35,913 bases of DNA. Origin: Hyphochytrium catenoides (Eukaryota > Sar > Hyphochytriomycetes > Hyphochytriales > Hyphochytriaceae). The stretch spans positions 1 through 35,913 of the forward strand of contig FLMG01004384.1 in NCBI GenBank assembly GCA_900088475.1. Direction: 5' to 3'. Position 1 is the stretch's first letter; every line of letters starts with the position of its first letter. The position numbers were made by a program, and so were the translations under genes. The notes under the pieces are model-generated. The model made no database searches. It was not told the origin of the DNA and worked only from the letters and a program-made list of their open reading frames with translations. Positions 10,815 through 21,493 of the stretch are shown here, piece after piece.

Positions 10815-11983
10815 ATGGATATTGCCGGATCTGTCATAGCGGCTCCGGCCACTGAAGTACCTCCAATGCAGTCGGAGGAGCAGAAAGCTCGAATAGAGGC
10901 GAACCGATTGCGCGCACTAGAGAGATTGCGAGCAAAGGGTCATCAAAGAACGCCGGCGGAAGTGATATCAGCTACAAAGAGTGTTGAAATCAGGAAGAAA
11001 GATATTGGCAACGGCCATGACTCGCCGCGGACCCCCACCTTGGTATCGCCACCTTCTGAGGTTAAGAGCGGTGCCCAGGATGAGCTGGTGAGCCGTGGTG
11101 GCTTCATCAACGACGACATGGGTGGCGGTGGCTTTCTAGTGGATGACGGTGACGATGAGGAGGAGGTATCAGGTATTGGAGCTGAGGAGACGCGTGAGGG
11201 ATCTGACTCTTCCGGTGCAGCTCTTAGCAGGAGCGACTTGAAAGAAAAAGATGAACTTATCAGTGGCCAAGCGCCATTTTCCTCATCGTGCCAGCACTGT
11301 TCAACACTGACGGTCATCGGGGACCTCCTCTCAACTTTTAAAGAAGCTGTCTGCTATGAATGCCGACCAAAGTATAGCGAGTTTGATCTGCTGATCAAGA
11401 CAAAGGCTAAAGAAGAATATTTATTGAGCGATAAAGCTCTAGAAGGTATGTGGACAGCCGCCGCATCGGAAGCCAGTTCCCAGCTATTCACCGATCAGTC
11501 TTCTTGTCCCATTTTAGGAATTCCCTTCCTGGAGAAGGTGAATCCCAACAAAACAAACTGGACTCCGATGAAGCTCTATCTTCGAAAGCTGGTGGGTATC
11601 TGCCGTCCTCTGTAGTTCTATGTCTGGGGGAGGATGCTGATGAAGTAACAGGTTGAACGCATGGCCCTAGCGAAGTACGGAAGTCTAGAAGAGCTTGAAA
11701 AGGAGAAGGAAAAGCGGAAGCAGGAGAAATGGAAGCGTTCGTCTAAGAAGAATAAAGATCTATTAAAGCAGACCTCAGGTACAGGATACTGCTTGACCTC
11801 CTGAGCCCACTCTATGCTGCTAATGCTATGACTATAGGCTCTTCTGTCGTCAAAAAGCGTTCGGTACGCTTAGCTTTTGAGGACGACCATACCCACACCT
11901 ATATAGAAGAGTTCGCACAAGCCTCTCAGACGTGGTATAACGTCTGTGAATGTGGGATGCGAGTGCCATTTGAAAAATTCTGA
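10815..11983 (+). CDS. XPA: XPA, nucleotide-excision-repair damage verification factor
   Basis: Four exons, 10815-11445, 11518-11591, 11652-11778 and 11838-11983, encode 325 residues with matching phases. The N-terminal half is acidic and low-complexity with a basic helix (EANRLRALERLRAKG) and RGGFINDD, recalling the Gly-Gly-Phe segment of human XPA. The zinc finger uses Cys159, Cys162, Cys180 and Cys183, in the same C-x2-C-x17-C-x2-C spacing as human XPA. Then come KAKEEYLLSD, TNWTPMKLYLRKL and the long basic helix of the DNA-binding domain. The C-terminus (VCECGMRVPFEKF) matches the TFIIH-contacting end. XPA binds RPA, ERCC1 and TFIIH at damaged DNA in the nucleus. Intron 1 (72 nt) is a multiple of three and has no stop in frame. 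Confidence 0.92.
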
Positions 11984-12038
11984 GCTTCATAAAGGAGCTA
12001 ACGAAGTGGTCATGACATCCGACGGCTATGCTTCTGCA

Positions 12039-13715
12039 TTAGGCCAGCAGATGGATGTGTTCTTCCCCTAACGATGAAGCTTCTTCCGCTACCCGCGCGT
12101 CTCCTTCTTCCTGGAGCCGTTTCTGAGCAGCCTGTGCTTGTGCAGTCCAATTGAACTTGTAAACAAATCGAGTGAAGACCGCAAAGTTGCAGGCAATTGC
12201 CAAGGTCAGACCACCCCACAAGCCGAGGACTCCTAAGCCACAAGGAAATCCTAAGAATAAGCCTAGAGGAATGCCTAGGAGATAATACATAACGAGATTG
12301 TACTTGGCTGCTGTGCTCTGCTCTCCGCAGCCCTTCACTATCCCCTGTAATGTCGCTACACATCCATCGAAGATGTGGGCTGCAATACTGATGAACATCA
12401 TCGGGATGACATACTTGAGAACCTCTGGGTCCTTAGAAAAGCCATTACTGATCTGCTCCCTGAAAATTAGAAGAAGCCCGACGTCAAGTGTGGTCACGAG
12501 TAGGCACAGGCCCATTCCCAGATAACACGAGTTGCGGGCAAGAAGAGGATGGTTTGCCCCCAGAAGGTTGCCACATCGGATGGTCACCGCTTCAGCCAGG
12601 CCCATGGGTATCATATAGAGCGTAGAAAGGATGCTGAGAACAATATTGTAGGCAGCTAGCTCCGAGGTACCCAAAATCCCAGCGAATATGCAGAGAACCT
12701 CGAACGCCCACCATTCAAGACATATTTGAAGGCAGGAGGAGGTTGCCAGTGAACAAAGCTGGCTCCATCTCTGTAAGGCCGCCCTGTGAAAGCCGAAGAA
12801 TAGCCGTTCCTCTCCCTGTGGATCAAAGGGGCCACAATTAGCATAAAAAGGATTAAAACATACAAAAACATCAACTAAGGTACGCACCTCTGGCCTCGGC
12901 CACGTCTTCTTATGGATGCCAAAATACAGGATCCAGCCCACAGTGAAAGCAAAGGAGACCCAACGCTGGACTGCAACGGCCAGCGCCGCACCGATGAACC
13001 CGACCTCAGCAACCTCAATAAGCAGATAGCAAGTGGAGGTGTTGACCACCATACATGCCAAGCTCGAATACATCGTGAAGTCGACGATGCCTTGGATCTG
13101 CAGATACTTTAGCAGAACGATGTTCCACGTTAGAGGTAGATAGCCAAGGCTCAGCCAGCGCACGTAGGAGCCTGCATACTGAGCAATATCGGGGTGCTGC
13201 CCCAGAAGCAACAGGATGTCTTCCGCAAAGATTGACAGGAGTAAACAAGGTATTAAGAGAACTGAAAGGAAGAGAAGTCCCCTCTGCACGTAAATTCCGA
13301 CGAGGTGATACTGTTTGGCGCCATTAGCTTGGCTGAGGAGAGTGTCAAGCGCTGTTGACATACCAACAAGCACAGACACGGCAGTGATGTTGCTGTACAT
13401 TATTGCTAAGGAAGCTGCTGCAACATATTCCGTCCCCAGAGGACCAATGAAGAGTAGATTCAGCAGCTGAGGAACACTGCTAATGAGGTTCGACACTACT
13501 AATGGTAGGGCTAACCTCATGAGTAGAGGTATCTCGAAGGCTATGATACCATATATAGAGGCTTGCTGTGCAACAGGGACAGGCATTTCTTCCGGGTGTA
13601 GACCGTCCTCCATGCTCAGCTTGCTCGACGTTGACGCTGTCCGTACTTTATCTTGAGGGAGAGGCTGCACTGCAGACATTTTTGGGAGGCCTTCAGTCTG
13701 CCACTGGTGGGACAC
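12039..13715 (-). CDS. MATE-family efflux transporter, copy 1
   Basis: Two exons (12888-13715 and 12039-12815) encode 534 residues. The 72-nt intron between them lacks an in-frame stop and interrupts PRPE/GEER. About 12 membrane helices are visible. MATE hallmarks include FEIPLLMRLALPLVVSN, STALDTLLSQANGAKQYH, a mid-protein WAFEVLCIFAGILG and AVTIRCGNLLGA. These resemble plant DTX and animal SLC47 proteins, which export organic cations or metabolites in exchange for protons or sodium. The substrate cannot be told from sequence. A hydrophilic N-terminus of about 55 residues and an acidic, Gln/Glu-rich C-tail flank the core. The ATG at 13715 is used, but one 12 codons downstream is also possible. 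Copy 2 lies about 1.1 kb upstream in the same orientation. Confidence 0.92.
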   Translation of the reverse strand: MSHQWQTEGLPKMSAVQPLPQDKVRTASTSSKLSMEDGLHPEEMPVPVAQQASIYGIIAFEIPLLMRLALPLVVSNLISSVPQLLNLLFIGPLGTEYVAAASLAIMYSNITAVSVLVGMSTALDTLLSQANGAKQYHLVGIYVQRGLLFLSVLLIPCLLLSIFAEDILLLLGQHPDIAQYAGSYVRWLSLGYLPLTWNIVLLKYLQIQGIVDFTMYSSLACMVVNTSTCYLLIEVAEVGFIGAALAVAVQRWVSFAFTVGWILYFGIHKKTWPRPEVRTLVDVFVCFNPFYANCGPFDPQGEERLFFGFHRAALQRWSQLCSLATSSCLQICLEWWAFEVLCIFAGILGTSELAAYNIVLSILSTLYMIPMGLAEAVTIRCGNLLGANHPLLARNSCYLGMGLCLLVTTLDVGLLLIFREQISNGFSKDPEVLKYVIPMMFISIAAHIFDGCVATLQGIVKGCGEQSTAAKYNLVMYYLLGIPLGLFLGFPCGLGVLGLWGGLTLAIACNFAVFTRFVYKFNWTAQAQAAQKRLQEEGDARVAEEASSLGEEHIHLLA

Positions 13716-13984
13716 TTGGTTAAAATAGAAGTGTGGGTCTGCTAATTAGCTGATTCAACCTTGAACCTCGGAAAGCTGCGCAGCGGATAAGGTGGAAGTA
13801 GAGAACTCGATGAGGAGTACGAGCACTAATGACTGCTGTTGGATGGGTTGAAGGCGAAGCGCGAGACGTGAGTGGTAGTCCTTAGTAAGAGTCACTGGAC
13901 GTCGGGCAACAGTGATGGACTGCTGAGCTGATGAACAACGAATGATGAGTTGTGGAGGCCAAGAAATGGAGGATAGGGCACGGG

Positions 13985-14023
<39 letters not shown>

Positions 14024-14857
14024 GCGGGAGAAAGAGAGAGAGGTAGACTGGGAGGAGCCCACAAGCCGCCGTTGAAACCTCGCAGGGTTGCAGCCGAAGC
14101 GCCACCAAGCAGCTGTTCGTACCAGAAAGATGTGCGCACATTCCTATTTCCCAGGTCAATTCAGACTGCCTCCAGTAGCAGTAGTGATGGTTGGCCTCTG
14201 CTGGGTCAACAACAGAAAGATTCGCAGCATTTTCTCCTCGTAACGCCGCTGTAGGAGTGAAGGTGAACACTGCAACTGAAGATTGTAACCCCTTTCTTGA
14301 CCAACAATGCACACCTTTACTTGTTCTTGTTCTTGGCCATGCTCAAGGTGAGGGAAGAAGGATTCGTGTAGATAAACCCTGCCTTGCTATGATATCCGCT
14401 GGGAGATCCGTTGAACAAAGGCTCTTGAGCGCTTGAATAAAAGAAGAGGGTTTTCAGTAGGCTGTTGTCTCTGCTGCCTTACGAGTCCATTTGCCCTGCT
14501 GAGGCGGACACTGCTTTGTTATGGATGGGAAGAAAGATCATAATGAACCTTAGAAGAAAGTGGCCTGTCCACTGGTTGAAGTGCATTGATCGTTACCTAA
14601 AAGCTAGTGGATTTTATAAATTATTTATGCCTGTATGGGTGGGTGAGGCCTTCAGTGAGAATACATTGACACCGCCCTCCTTGGGGAGCCCTGCCCCTTG
14701 TCTGCAACTGCCCCTGCTCTAAAGGGAGGCAGTGATGCTCGGGTGGGGCATCATGATAGGATTTTATAATAGATACCCCATGGAAGTGCATTGAGCTTGA
14801 GCGCTAGACACTGGCAACCAAGCGTGAAAACATCTTCTTCTCGAAGGTTTAACAACG
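13716..14857. other. Intergenic between the MATE copies, with GA tract
   Basis: This 1.1 kb should hold the promoter of MATE copy 1 and the 3' end of copy 2. Open frames here on both strands cross the GA/CT microsatellite and have simple-repeat composition, so I do not call a gene. Confidence 0.5.
13987..14043. repeat. (GA)n microsatellite
   Basis: An almost pure GA run of about 35 bases, continuing as an interrupted GA/GGA tract to about 14043. It lies about 280 bp upstream of the ATG of MATE copy 1, where it reads as a CT tract on the coding strand. CT tracts near promoters can bind regulators or vary in length, but no function is shown here. Confidence 0.9.
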
Positions 14858-16458
14858 TCAACGTCTATAGAGAAGCGCTGTCATCTCGTCTGGACTTACT
14901 GGACCGTCAGCCCGACTCGTTGTTGGTGATAACGAATCCTCTTCAATAAGTCTCTTTCGAACTAGCCCTACCTCAGCCTTCCAATCCATCTTCCAAACAA
15001 AGCGGAAGAAGACCACCGCATTGCAAATGATGCCCAACGTCAGCCCCCACCATAGTCCCTTAACTCCCATGCCACAAGAGAAAGCTAAAAGTATAGCTGC
15101 TGGGATACCTAACAGGTAGTACACCCCGAGGTTGATCTTAGCAGCCACTCCCTGCTCCCCACAACCCTTCATAATGCCCTGGAGCGTCGCAACACAGGCA
15201 TCTGCACAATGTGTAACAACATTTACCAAGATCAGTTGTACAACGTAGTCCTCCACCTCTGCGTCATTGGAGAAGGCCCTGCTGATCGGGTGCCTGAACA
15301 GAACCAGACATCCGACATCTACAATGCCCATAAAGAGGGCCAGCCCCAGGCCTATGAAGCAGGTGTTCTGCGCCAGTGACGGCAAATCCGCCCCCAGAAG
15401 GTTGCCACAGCGAATAGTCACAGCTTCAGATAGACCCAGAGGAATCATGTATAATGTCGAGATGATACTTTGCACGATGTTGAATGCAGCTAGCTCTACC
15501 GTGCCAAGCATACCGGCAAAAATACAGAGAACCTCGGATGCCCACCACTCCAGGCACACTTGCATGCAGGATGACAACGCCAACCTAGCCATTTGTGACC
15601 AACGTCGGAGAGATTCTCGATGAAAGCCAAAACATAGTCTATCCTCACCCTAGTTCCAACCGAGAGGAGTTAGCTGCGTCTTAGTAGGGTTTCCATAGCG
15701 GAGTACTGGCTTCGTTTCAGGGCATCTATGATTTCACTTACCCGCGGATTTGGCCAGGCCTTCTTATGCAGTGCGAAGGAATATATCCAGGCCCATGTAA
15801 AGAGAAAGGAGAACCAGCGCTGGATGGTAACAGCCAGGGCAGCTCCAATGTAGTTGAAGCGTAGTACTACTATGAGAAGGTAGCAGGCAGTAGAGTTAAC
15901 TGCCAACCCTATAATGGTGGAGTACAGAGTGAAGTTCACGATGCCCTGGACCTGGAGGAACTTGAGCAACACGATGTCCCAGATGAGTGGTAGGTAACCC
16001 AGCGATAGCCACCTAACATAACGACCCGCTAAATGCGCAACCTCTGCATCTTGCTTCAGTATGACCAGGACATCTTCAGTGAAGTACGATATAAGACAGC
16101 ACGGAGCAGAAAGAGTTGAGAAGAAAAGTAATCCCCGCTGGAGGTAGATGCCCAGAAGGTCATAGCGCTTGGCCCCGTTAGCCTGGCTGAAGAGAGTATC
16201 CAGCGCTGTCGAGGCGCCGATAATGATTGAGAGGCTGGTAATGTTTGTGAACATTATGGCCAACGACCCTGCTGCCACCACTCTGGTTCCAAACTCCGAA
16301 AGGAAATACAGGTTGACCAGCTGTGGGAGATAGCTGATGAGATCAGCTGCAATCAATGGGAGGGCAAGATGGAGCAGAAGAGGCAGCTCCAAGCTGAAGG
16401 CTTCCATGAGGCCCTCCCCCTCCCTCCGAGGTAAGAATTGTAAGCAACCTTCCATCAC
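14858..16458 (-). CDS. MATE-family efflux transporter, copy 2
   Basis: Two exons (15742-16458 and 14858-15649) encode 502 residues. The 92-nt intron interrupts NPR/GEDR, the same place as in copy 1. The protein follows copy 1 closely through STALDTLFSQANGAKRYD, RYVRWLSLGYLPLIWDIV, CLEWWASEVLCIFAG and AVTIRCGNLLGA, but has a shorter N-terminus (ATG at 16458, soon reaching LELPLLLHLALP). About 12 membrane helices are expected. The shared intron position and strong similarity indicate tandem duplication. The differing termini suggest the copies are both maintained and may differ in localisation or regulation. Substrate unknown. Confidence 0.92.
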
Positions 16459-17502
16459 ATTGCTCCCCTACACACGGCAAAGGCAAATCATCAGTGAGAC
16501 GTATCAGCTGGCACGGGCCATCATTGCTACGCGGTGCTAAGCCCTAGGAATGCTAAGCCTGAAGAAGTACAGCTTTCTACAGTTACAGCTACTTCCTCGT
16601 CCCCCCAGCACACTGACGTCAAAGGTGATGATGAGCTCTTACAAGCTAGGAATTCAAGGAGAAGAGAGAAGAGTGCGCCTGCGCGACGACGATGCTCATC
16701 GCGCCGAACTTGGACAAGAAACAAGAGGGTCCTGCTAGTAGGTGGGATTCCTTACAATCACTTGACAACTAGTTAATTATAAGTGTCAACCTTGCCACAG
16801 CTTTTCATCACCAGACTATGATACAGGGTGTGAATTAACACTATTCACACCTCACTAGAGACAGTGGGTGTGAAAAAGAAGGATCGATGGCAGGTTTGTC
16901 CAGGGTGAAAGGTCATTGTTAGATCCTTCAGAAGCAGGCTTTGTATGTAAGCTGAAGACGGCAAGGCCCAGCAAAAGGGCTGAAGAAGATGACGATGGCC
17001 GCCGCACTGCAATAGCGCTGAGAGCTGCGTCTTCCTCGTAAAGTGTTCATCGAGGAAACACTGTAAATCACATGTTGGATGATTCCATTCTAGGGTAAAC
17101 GGGATCTCAGTTCCTCCAAACGGCAAGGGTGCGGGAAGGAGCACAGCACGACTATGTCCACCTTTGTTCTGATGCTATTTGGACTGTTATGTCGCGAGCT
17201 CTGATGAGGTCGGGACCTCCGGCTCTGTAAATCGACGGCGGAGGTCACGTTTTCAAGCAGTCTAATAATTCGAAAAATTTTCTTAAGCTTACTTGTTGCC
17301 AATCCAATGTACCTGACTAGTTATAATCAATGGTACTGATGTTGTCTTCTTCGGGGCAACAATACTTGGCTGCGGCTCCGCGGTGTTAAAAGCAGCACAG
17401 GATATCAAAATAGCTTGTGCTCTGGCACCATGTGACATGTTGTTTCCGCGGTTAACGCCACAACCTCACCCACAAGATCCGCAGCACGAGTATGACCGGG
17501 AC
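16459..17502. other. Intergenic region
   Basis: About 1 kb between the start of MATE copy 2 and the stop of the 7TM receptor gene, both on the minus strand. Short frames on both strands show no recognisable domains and no consistent splice signals. It probably contains the promoter of MATE copy 2 and the receptor's 3' untranslated region. Confidence 0.45.
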
Positions 17503-19404
17503 CTATATATAAAGGTAGATGGGGCCGTCTGATGACCCATCTTCAAGGTAGTATTCCTCTTCACGGCCTCCCCGTCCACCCCCATGTGCAGGCGATGGAA
17601 CTGATTGGCTTCGATGAAGCGTTCGGGACCTAGTCGGAGCAAGCCCAGCATCCTGGCCCTCCAAGTACAACGGCAGCGTAGTTGATCTCTGAAATGTTCG
17701 TGGATTGGGAGACTCCCATGCCATATAGCTGTTGCGCAGGACGGAAATGCCTTCAATCCCATAGGGCGTTACGGGAGTCTTCGCATTTAGAGAGAGATAG
17801 TACTTGAGCGCAGACGACTCTGGAGCCGTGTTGCCAGGCAGAGTGTGTTTGTTCATCGCTTCCTCTGTATGCTTTGGCTTCACAGGGGTGAGGAGATCCT
17901 CAGGAGCTAACCTGATCTCTATCTTCCCTGATTGACGCTCCTGGCCCTCTCTGAGCCGCGCGCCAGCCTGCAGAAGAGTCGTATCCCTCTCACGGTTCTT
18001 CTTTAGAGGTTGCAGTTTCTACATAAGGGAAAGAGGTGTTGCAACGGCGTGTTTGTCCTTAGCTTCAATGGGCATAACTGGCAGCCAAGTTGAGTATTGC
18101 TTACCAGGGGGTTCTGAGGATGGAGCTTGTTATGAACGTAGCTGTAGACCCTGGTCCAATCCACACGGTAGATCAAAAAGACCACTACCTGTGAAAAATG
18201 AGGGGCAATCTCAGTAATCGTGGCCACAATTTAGCGGAGGGCAAAGACCCAGCTTACCCCGATTATAGATGTCTTTATCTGAAACATGACGCAGACGGGG
18301 TAGATAGTGCTCGTGGCAAGGGCAATGGCCCTTGGCCTCTCCGACTTTCTCATAATGATGAGATCAGCGGCCAAGAAGGCGTTCAGGAACGTGTATGAGT
18401 AGAAGTAGCCGACGTGAAGGAAGTAGTGGATAATATAGCCGTTAGTGAAGGCCCTTCGTTCTTCAAAGTCTGGAGGCAGGGCCGGATGATTGGTGGCTCT
18501 TCTAAGAACGATGATGACCCGGATGACATAGTAGAGAGTCACCCAAGTAAACACAAAGGCCCAAACTTGTCCCAAAAGGAGTCTGTTACCATAGAGTGGT
18601 CAGTACACCGAAGCGCGGTTGCGTCAGCTGCTGCATGGCTAAGATGTACCTTGCAAACCTCACTTCATCAGATATCCAGCACTCAAGCTGGTAGTCTGCA
18701 GGGCCATATCCTGCGAGAAATAGTGCGCCAATGGTCGTGATGGCTGGTACAATCCAACAAGCAGCGTGGTAATATTTGGCCCTCTCTCTCATTTTTTTGA
18801 TGTTCTTGTTCAGTGCTAGGATCTATGAGAGAGGAGGTCCTTAGCCCTTAACGACTTGCTTGATTGCTATTCGAGTTGTCGTCTCGGCTTACCTGGTAAG
18901 CAACAACAAAGACAACCAAGAAGATATTTCCCATCGCGGCAACTGTAACTTGAAATAGCATGCCCTACCATGTGCTTCTATCAGACAAGCTCAGCCTTCC
19001 AGCTAGAGATCAGCTATAAGGGGCAACATACCTGGATCGAGCAGAGGCTGAAAGTCGATGGGCTGGGGATAATGTGGGAGTAACCAACCAATATCCCGAG
19101 CCCAGCATTTATGTGGAAGATCAAGAGGCATATCCTAGGGAAGACGAAGTTAGCTTGATATAGAGTAGCTTCTTTTTTTGATGCTCCAGACGAACCAGAT
19201 AGCGACTTTGAGATTGTCTGGAAACCCCAGGGTCTTTATTTTTGACCACTCTCGAATGAGGATGCTGATCAGTGCCAGAACAGAAAGCCATGATAGTACC
19301 CCGTGAATGTCAGCCACGTCCGCTCGGCATTGCAGGAGATTCTCAACTGCTTTATCGGCCAAGGGAGAATAAGTGGTGACCTTGGTTCGCAACGGATCCT
19401 CCAT
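17503..19404 (-). CDS. 7TM receptor, Dictyostelium cAMP-receptor (cAR) type
   Basis: Seven exons on the minus strand (19196-19404, 19032-19134, 18893-18964, 18650-18822, 18582-18258, 18188-18105, 18018-17503) encode 493 residues, all in phase. Seven hydrophobic helices are visible: about 33-52, 66-88, 105-132, 146-170, 188-210, 235-262 and 268-300. Family-like features are the helix 3 cysteine (FSLCSIQ), KYYHAACWIVPAITTIG in helix 4 and ECWIS in the second outer loop. The pattern matches Dictyostelium cAR1 (YYYLLCWGLP and WCWI). A 171-residue cytosolic tail (323-493) is rich in Ser, Thr, Pro and Arg, as expected for a kinase-regulated receptor. The ligand is unknown. The first donor (GTTCGT, chosen because it alone fits phase) is the weakest junction. 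Confidence 0.8.
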
Positions 19405-20733
19405 TTAGCGGCGCCTTCTGCTTGCGTCTACTACGCACTTACTTCTGTGCACAGATATATCCGTCCATAATGCCGTAGATTCCGTTGTGCTGCGTTCACC
19501 GATCTAGCCCCGGTATCGGGGAAGCTACTGTCCACCAATGACACGAGGAGATCTCTTACTACTTTCCAGGTTATGAAGCAGCCCTCTGCTCTCAGTTCGA
19601 GGCTCGTTAACCCAGTAATCTAGGATGGTGAGCTCAGCAGAAGCCAAAGTGAACAATAGTTGCCAACCCCGGCGCCCATACAATAGAGTTCGGGTCTTCA
19701 CAGTCGTTTGAAGATGTTCCTCTGGCTGCTTCTGCTTGGCCTTGTCGGCGTCCGCATGGGCAGGCTTTCAGACCCGATAGAACTTCTATAGTTGCTCCCC
19801 AACCGGGCTTCCTCCTATCGGAGGTCAGAAGTGGGTGTCAGACTCTGAACAAGAAGCAGCGCTCACATTGCGACGACACCACAAGGCACAGAGGCAACAA
19901 GGCCCTTATCACTGTGGTGAGGAGACTGCGAATGCCCTCAGCAAGTTGAGCAGATAACAAGAGAGACAGAGGACAACGCTTGGTGGTAGGTATGGTCGCA
20001 GAGTTAATCAGAGCCGGTGCTATATATTTGTGTCCTGAGGAGGGATGCTCTGTCACAAGTCCCCAGTAGGCAATGATGCGTGAACAAGACAGAGTGGAGA
20101 GAGAGACATCAGGGACGGACTTACCATGGCCCGTTAGCACCACAACTGTTCAGTTGCAGCAAATACAAGAAACAGATTGGCTCACAGTCTTATACCAGTC
20201 CGTCTAAATCTCCATACAGCTGTCGAATAAGTAGTAAGTAGGGTAGAGCTTAGAGCTACACCCTAACCTAAAGTCGCTAGGATATAAAATAGTGAGCACT
20301 CTACCTAAAACCTAACCACTCAAACACCACATATGAGCAAACAAAACGATTCCTAGTAGGAACATCTATCGGTTACCTTAGGTAGTATTACACTGAAAGG
20401 CCCAGATGCCTAGAGTTCCATCCTAGTTTTATACCCAACCAGTAATAGCCTTGATGCGTTGCCATACAATGCGGTGTTCTATTTTCCTCTACAATATTAG
20501 GGCCGAATAGGGAATAGCACTATTTATTTAGAAACAACCATGATGTGGTTCTACCTGTACGGTCATAGATGTCAGTAGGAACTACGCGAGCTTTCATTTG
20601 AAGCAGCCGTTCTTACCCCAGATAAGCAAGCCCCAGAGCTAGAGTGATGGCGGTCATAAAGCTCTTCCTTTCAGTCTCAAGTACGGTAGAGGCTGAGGTT
20701 ATGCCCGTCAGCAGATTTATTTATTAGGAGTGA
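19405..20733. other. Intergenic region
   Basis: No gene is supported here. The first part should contain the receptor promoter. Around 20220-20400 the sequence is AT-richer and contains a few scattered CCTAA words that do not form an array. Open frames are short and lack coding character. Confidence 0.4.
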
Positions 20734-20988
20734 CTTCGCGAGAAACGCGAAGAAAAACGTGCAACCCTAAAGTGCCGAGTGCCTAACATTCACTGTGTGA
20801 GCTTTTCGATGGAGAGTGCCGAGCTTAGACCTGGAGTTTGTATGGGGACACTCCAGCCCATTCAGGTCTATGATCCCCTGTACTGGAGCTGTACTGCCAC
20901 TCCTGGGGGCTGTGACCGACCTCCCCCCTTCCAGGGGACAGCCAGACTAAGATCTTGATTTCAATGTTTTCCGATGGGAAGTGCCGAG
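20734..20988. ncRNA. Candidate structured non-coding RNA / repeat-bearing element
   Basis: Several perfect inverted repeats sit in 210 bases. CTTCGCG/CGCGAAG at 20734-20752 has a 5-base loop. TAGACCTG (20826-20833) pairs with CAGGTCTA (20863-20870), with a competing 7-bp inner pair CTGGAGT/ACTCCAG (20831-20856). TCCCCTG (20874-20880) pairs with CAGGGGA (20932-20938). The word AGTGCCGAG occurs three times (20771, 20815, 20980), two of them inside a longer imperfect repeat beginning TTTTC. No known RNA family (tRNA, 5S, SRP, RNase P, U snRNA) is recognised, and the strand is undetermined. It could instead be a regulatory or decayed mobile sequence. Confidence 0.3.
20802..20988 (+). repeat. Imperfect direct repeat pair of about 22 nt
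   Basis: TTTTCGATGGAGAGTGCCGAG at about 20803-20823 recurs as TTTTCCGATGGGAAGTGCCGAG at about 20967-20988, 165 bases away. A third short copy of the core AGTGCCGAG lies at 20771-20779. The copies flank the hairpin-rich segment. Confidence 0.6.
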
Positions 20989-21493
20989 GAACACGTTAGA
21001 TTCTGTCTGTGCCAAACTCGTTGTACGTTTTGGAGCGTAAGCCAGTCTTTTTGTTCGTCAACTCTCTGGTGCCTAGTCCATATATATCGTAGAGGATTTG
21101 GGGTACAACATGTAAGGCATGAGCTACTACCTAAGACAATATGCCTAAGGTTTATTTTACATAGAAGCGTTCATCTCCCTTCACCTTATAAGTTCGTTGT
21201 GTCACATGGAATAGCTGCACAACGGACTCCTTGGTACAGGAGTAACATCGAACAGACAGGATTTGTCCCCTTCCTGCAGACGGCAGTAGGGAAGTCTACC
21301 AGATAACACTGGGAAGGGCTATCAGCATGCGGAATATTGGAGCGAAAACCCCCATTCAACTCGATTCGGCATATTGATATCTGTGCCACATATTTAGAAT
21401 TCTGCAGAACTTCAGATTGCCAAAATTTGTATGCAAATCTTCGCATCTCTCGCGAAGTCACTCTTAGATTTCTGAATCAGCACCATACATGAG

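Noticed and set aside
13755-14312. 185-codon minus-strand frame between the MATE genes
   Set aside because: It crosses the GA/CT microsatellite, giving a simple Leu/Ser repeat, and shows no domain.
20220-20400. Scattered CCCTAA/CCTAA words suggesting telomere-like DNA
   Set aside because: Only a few isolated copies are present and they do not form a tandem array. Ordinary genes flank the region on both sides.
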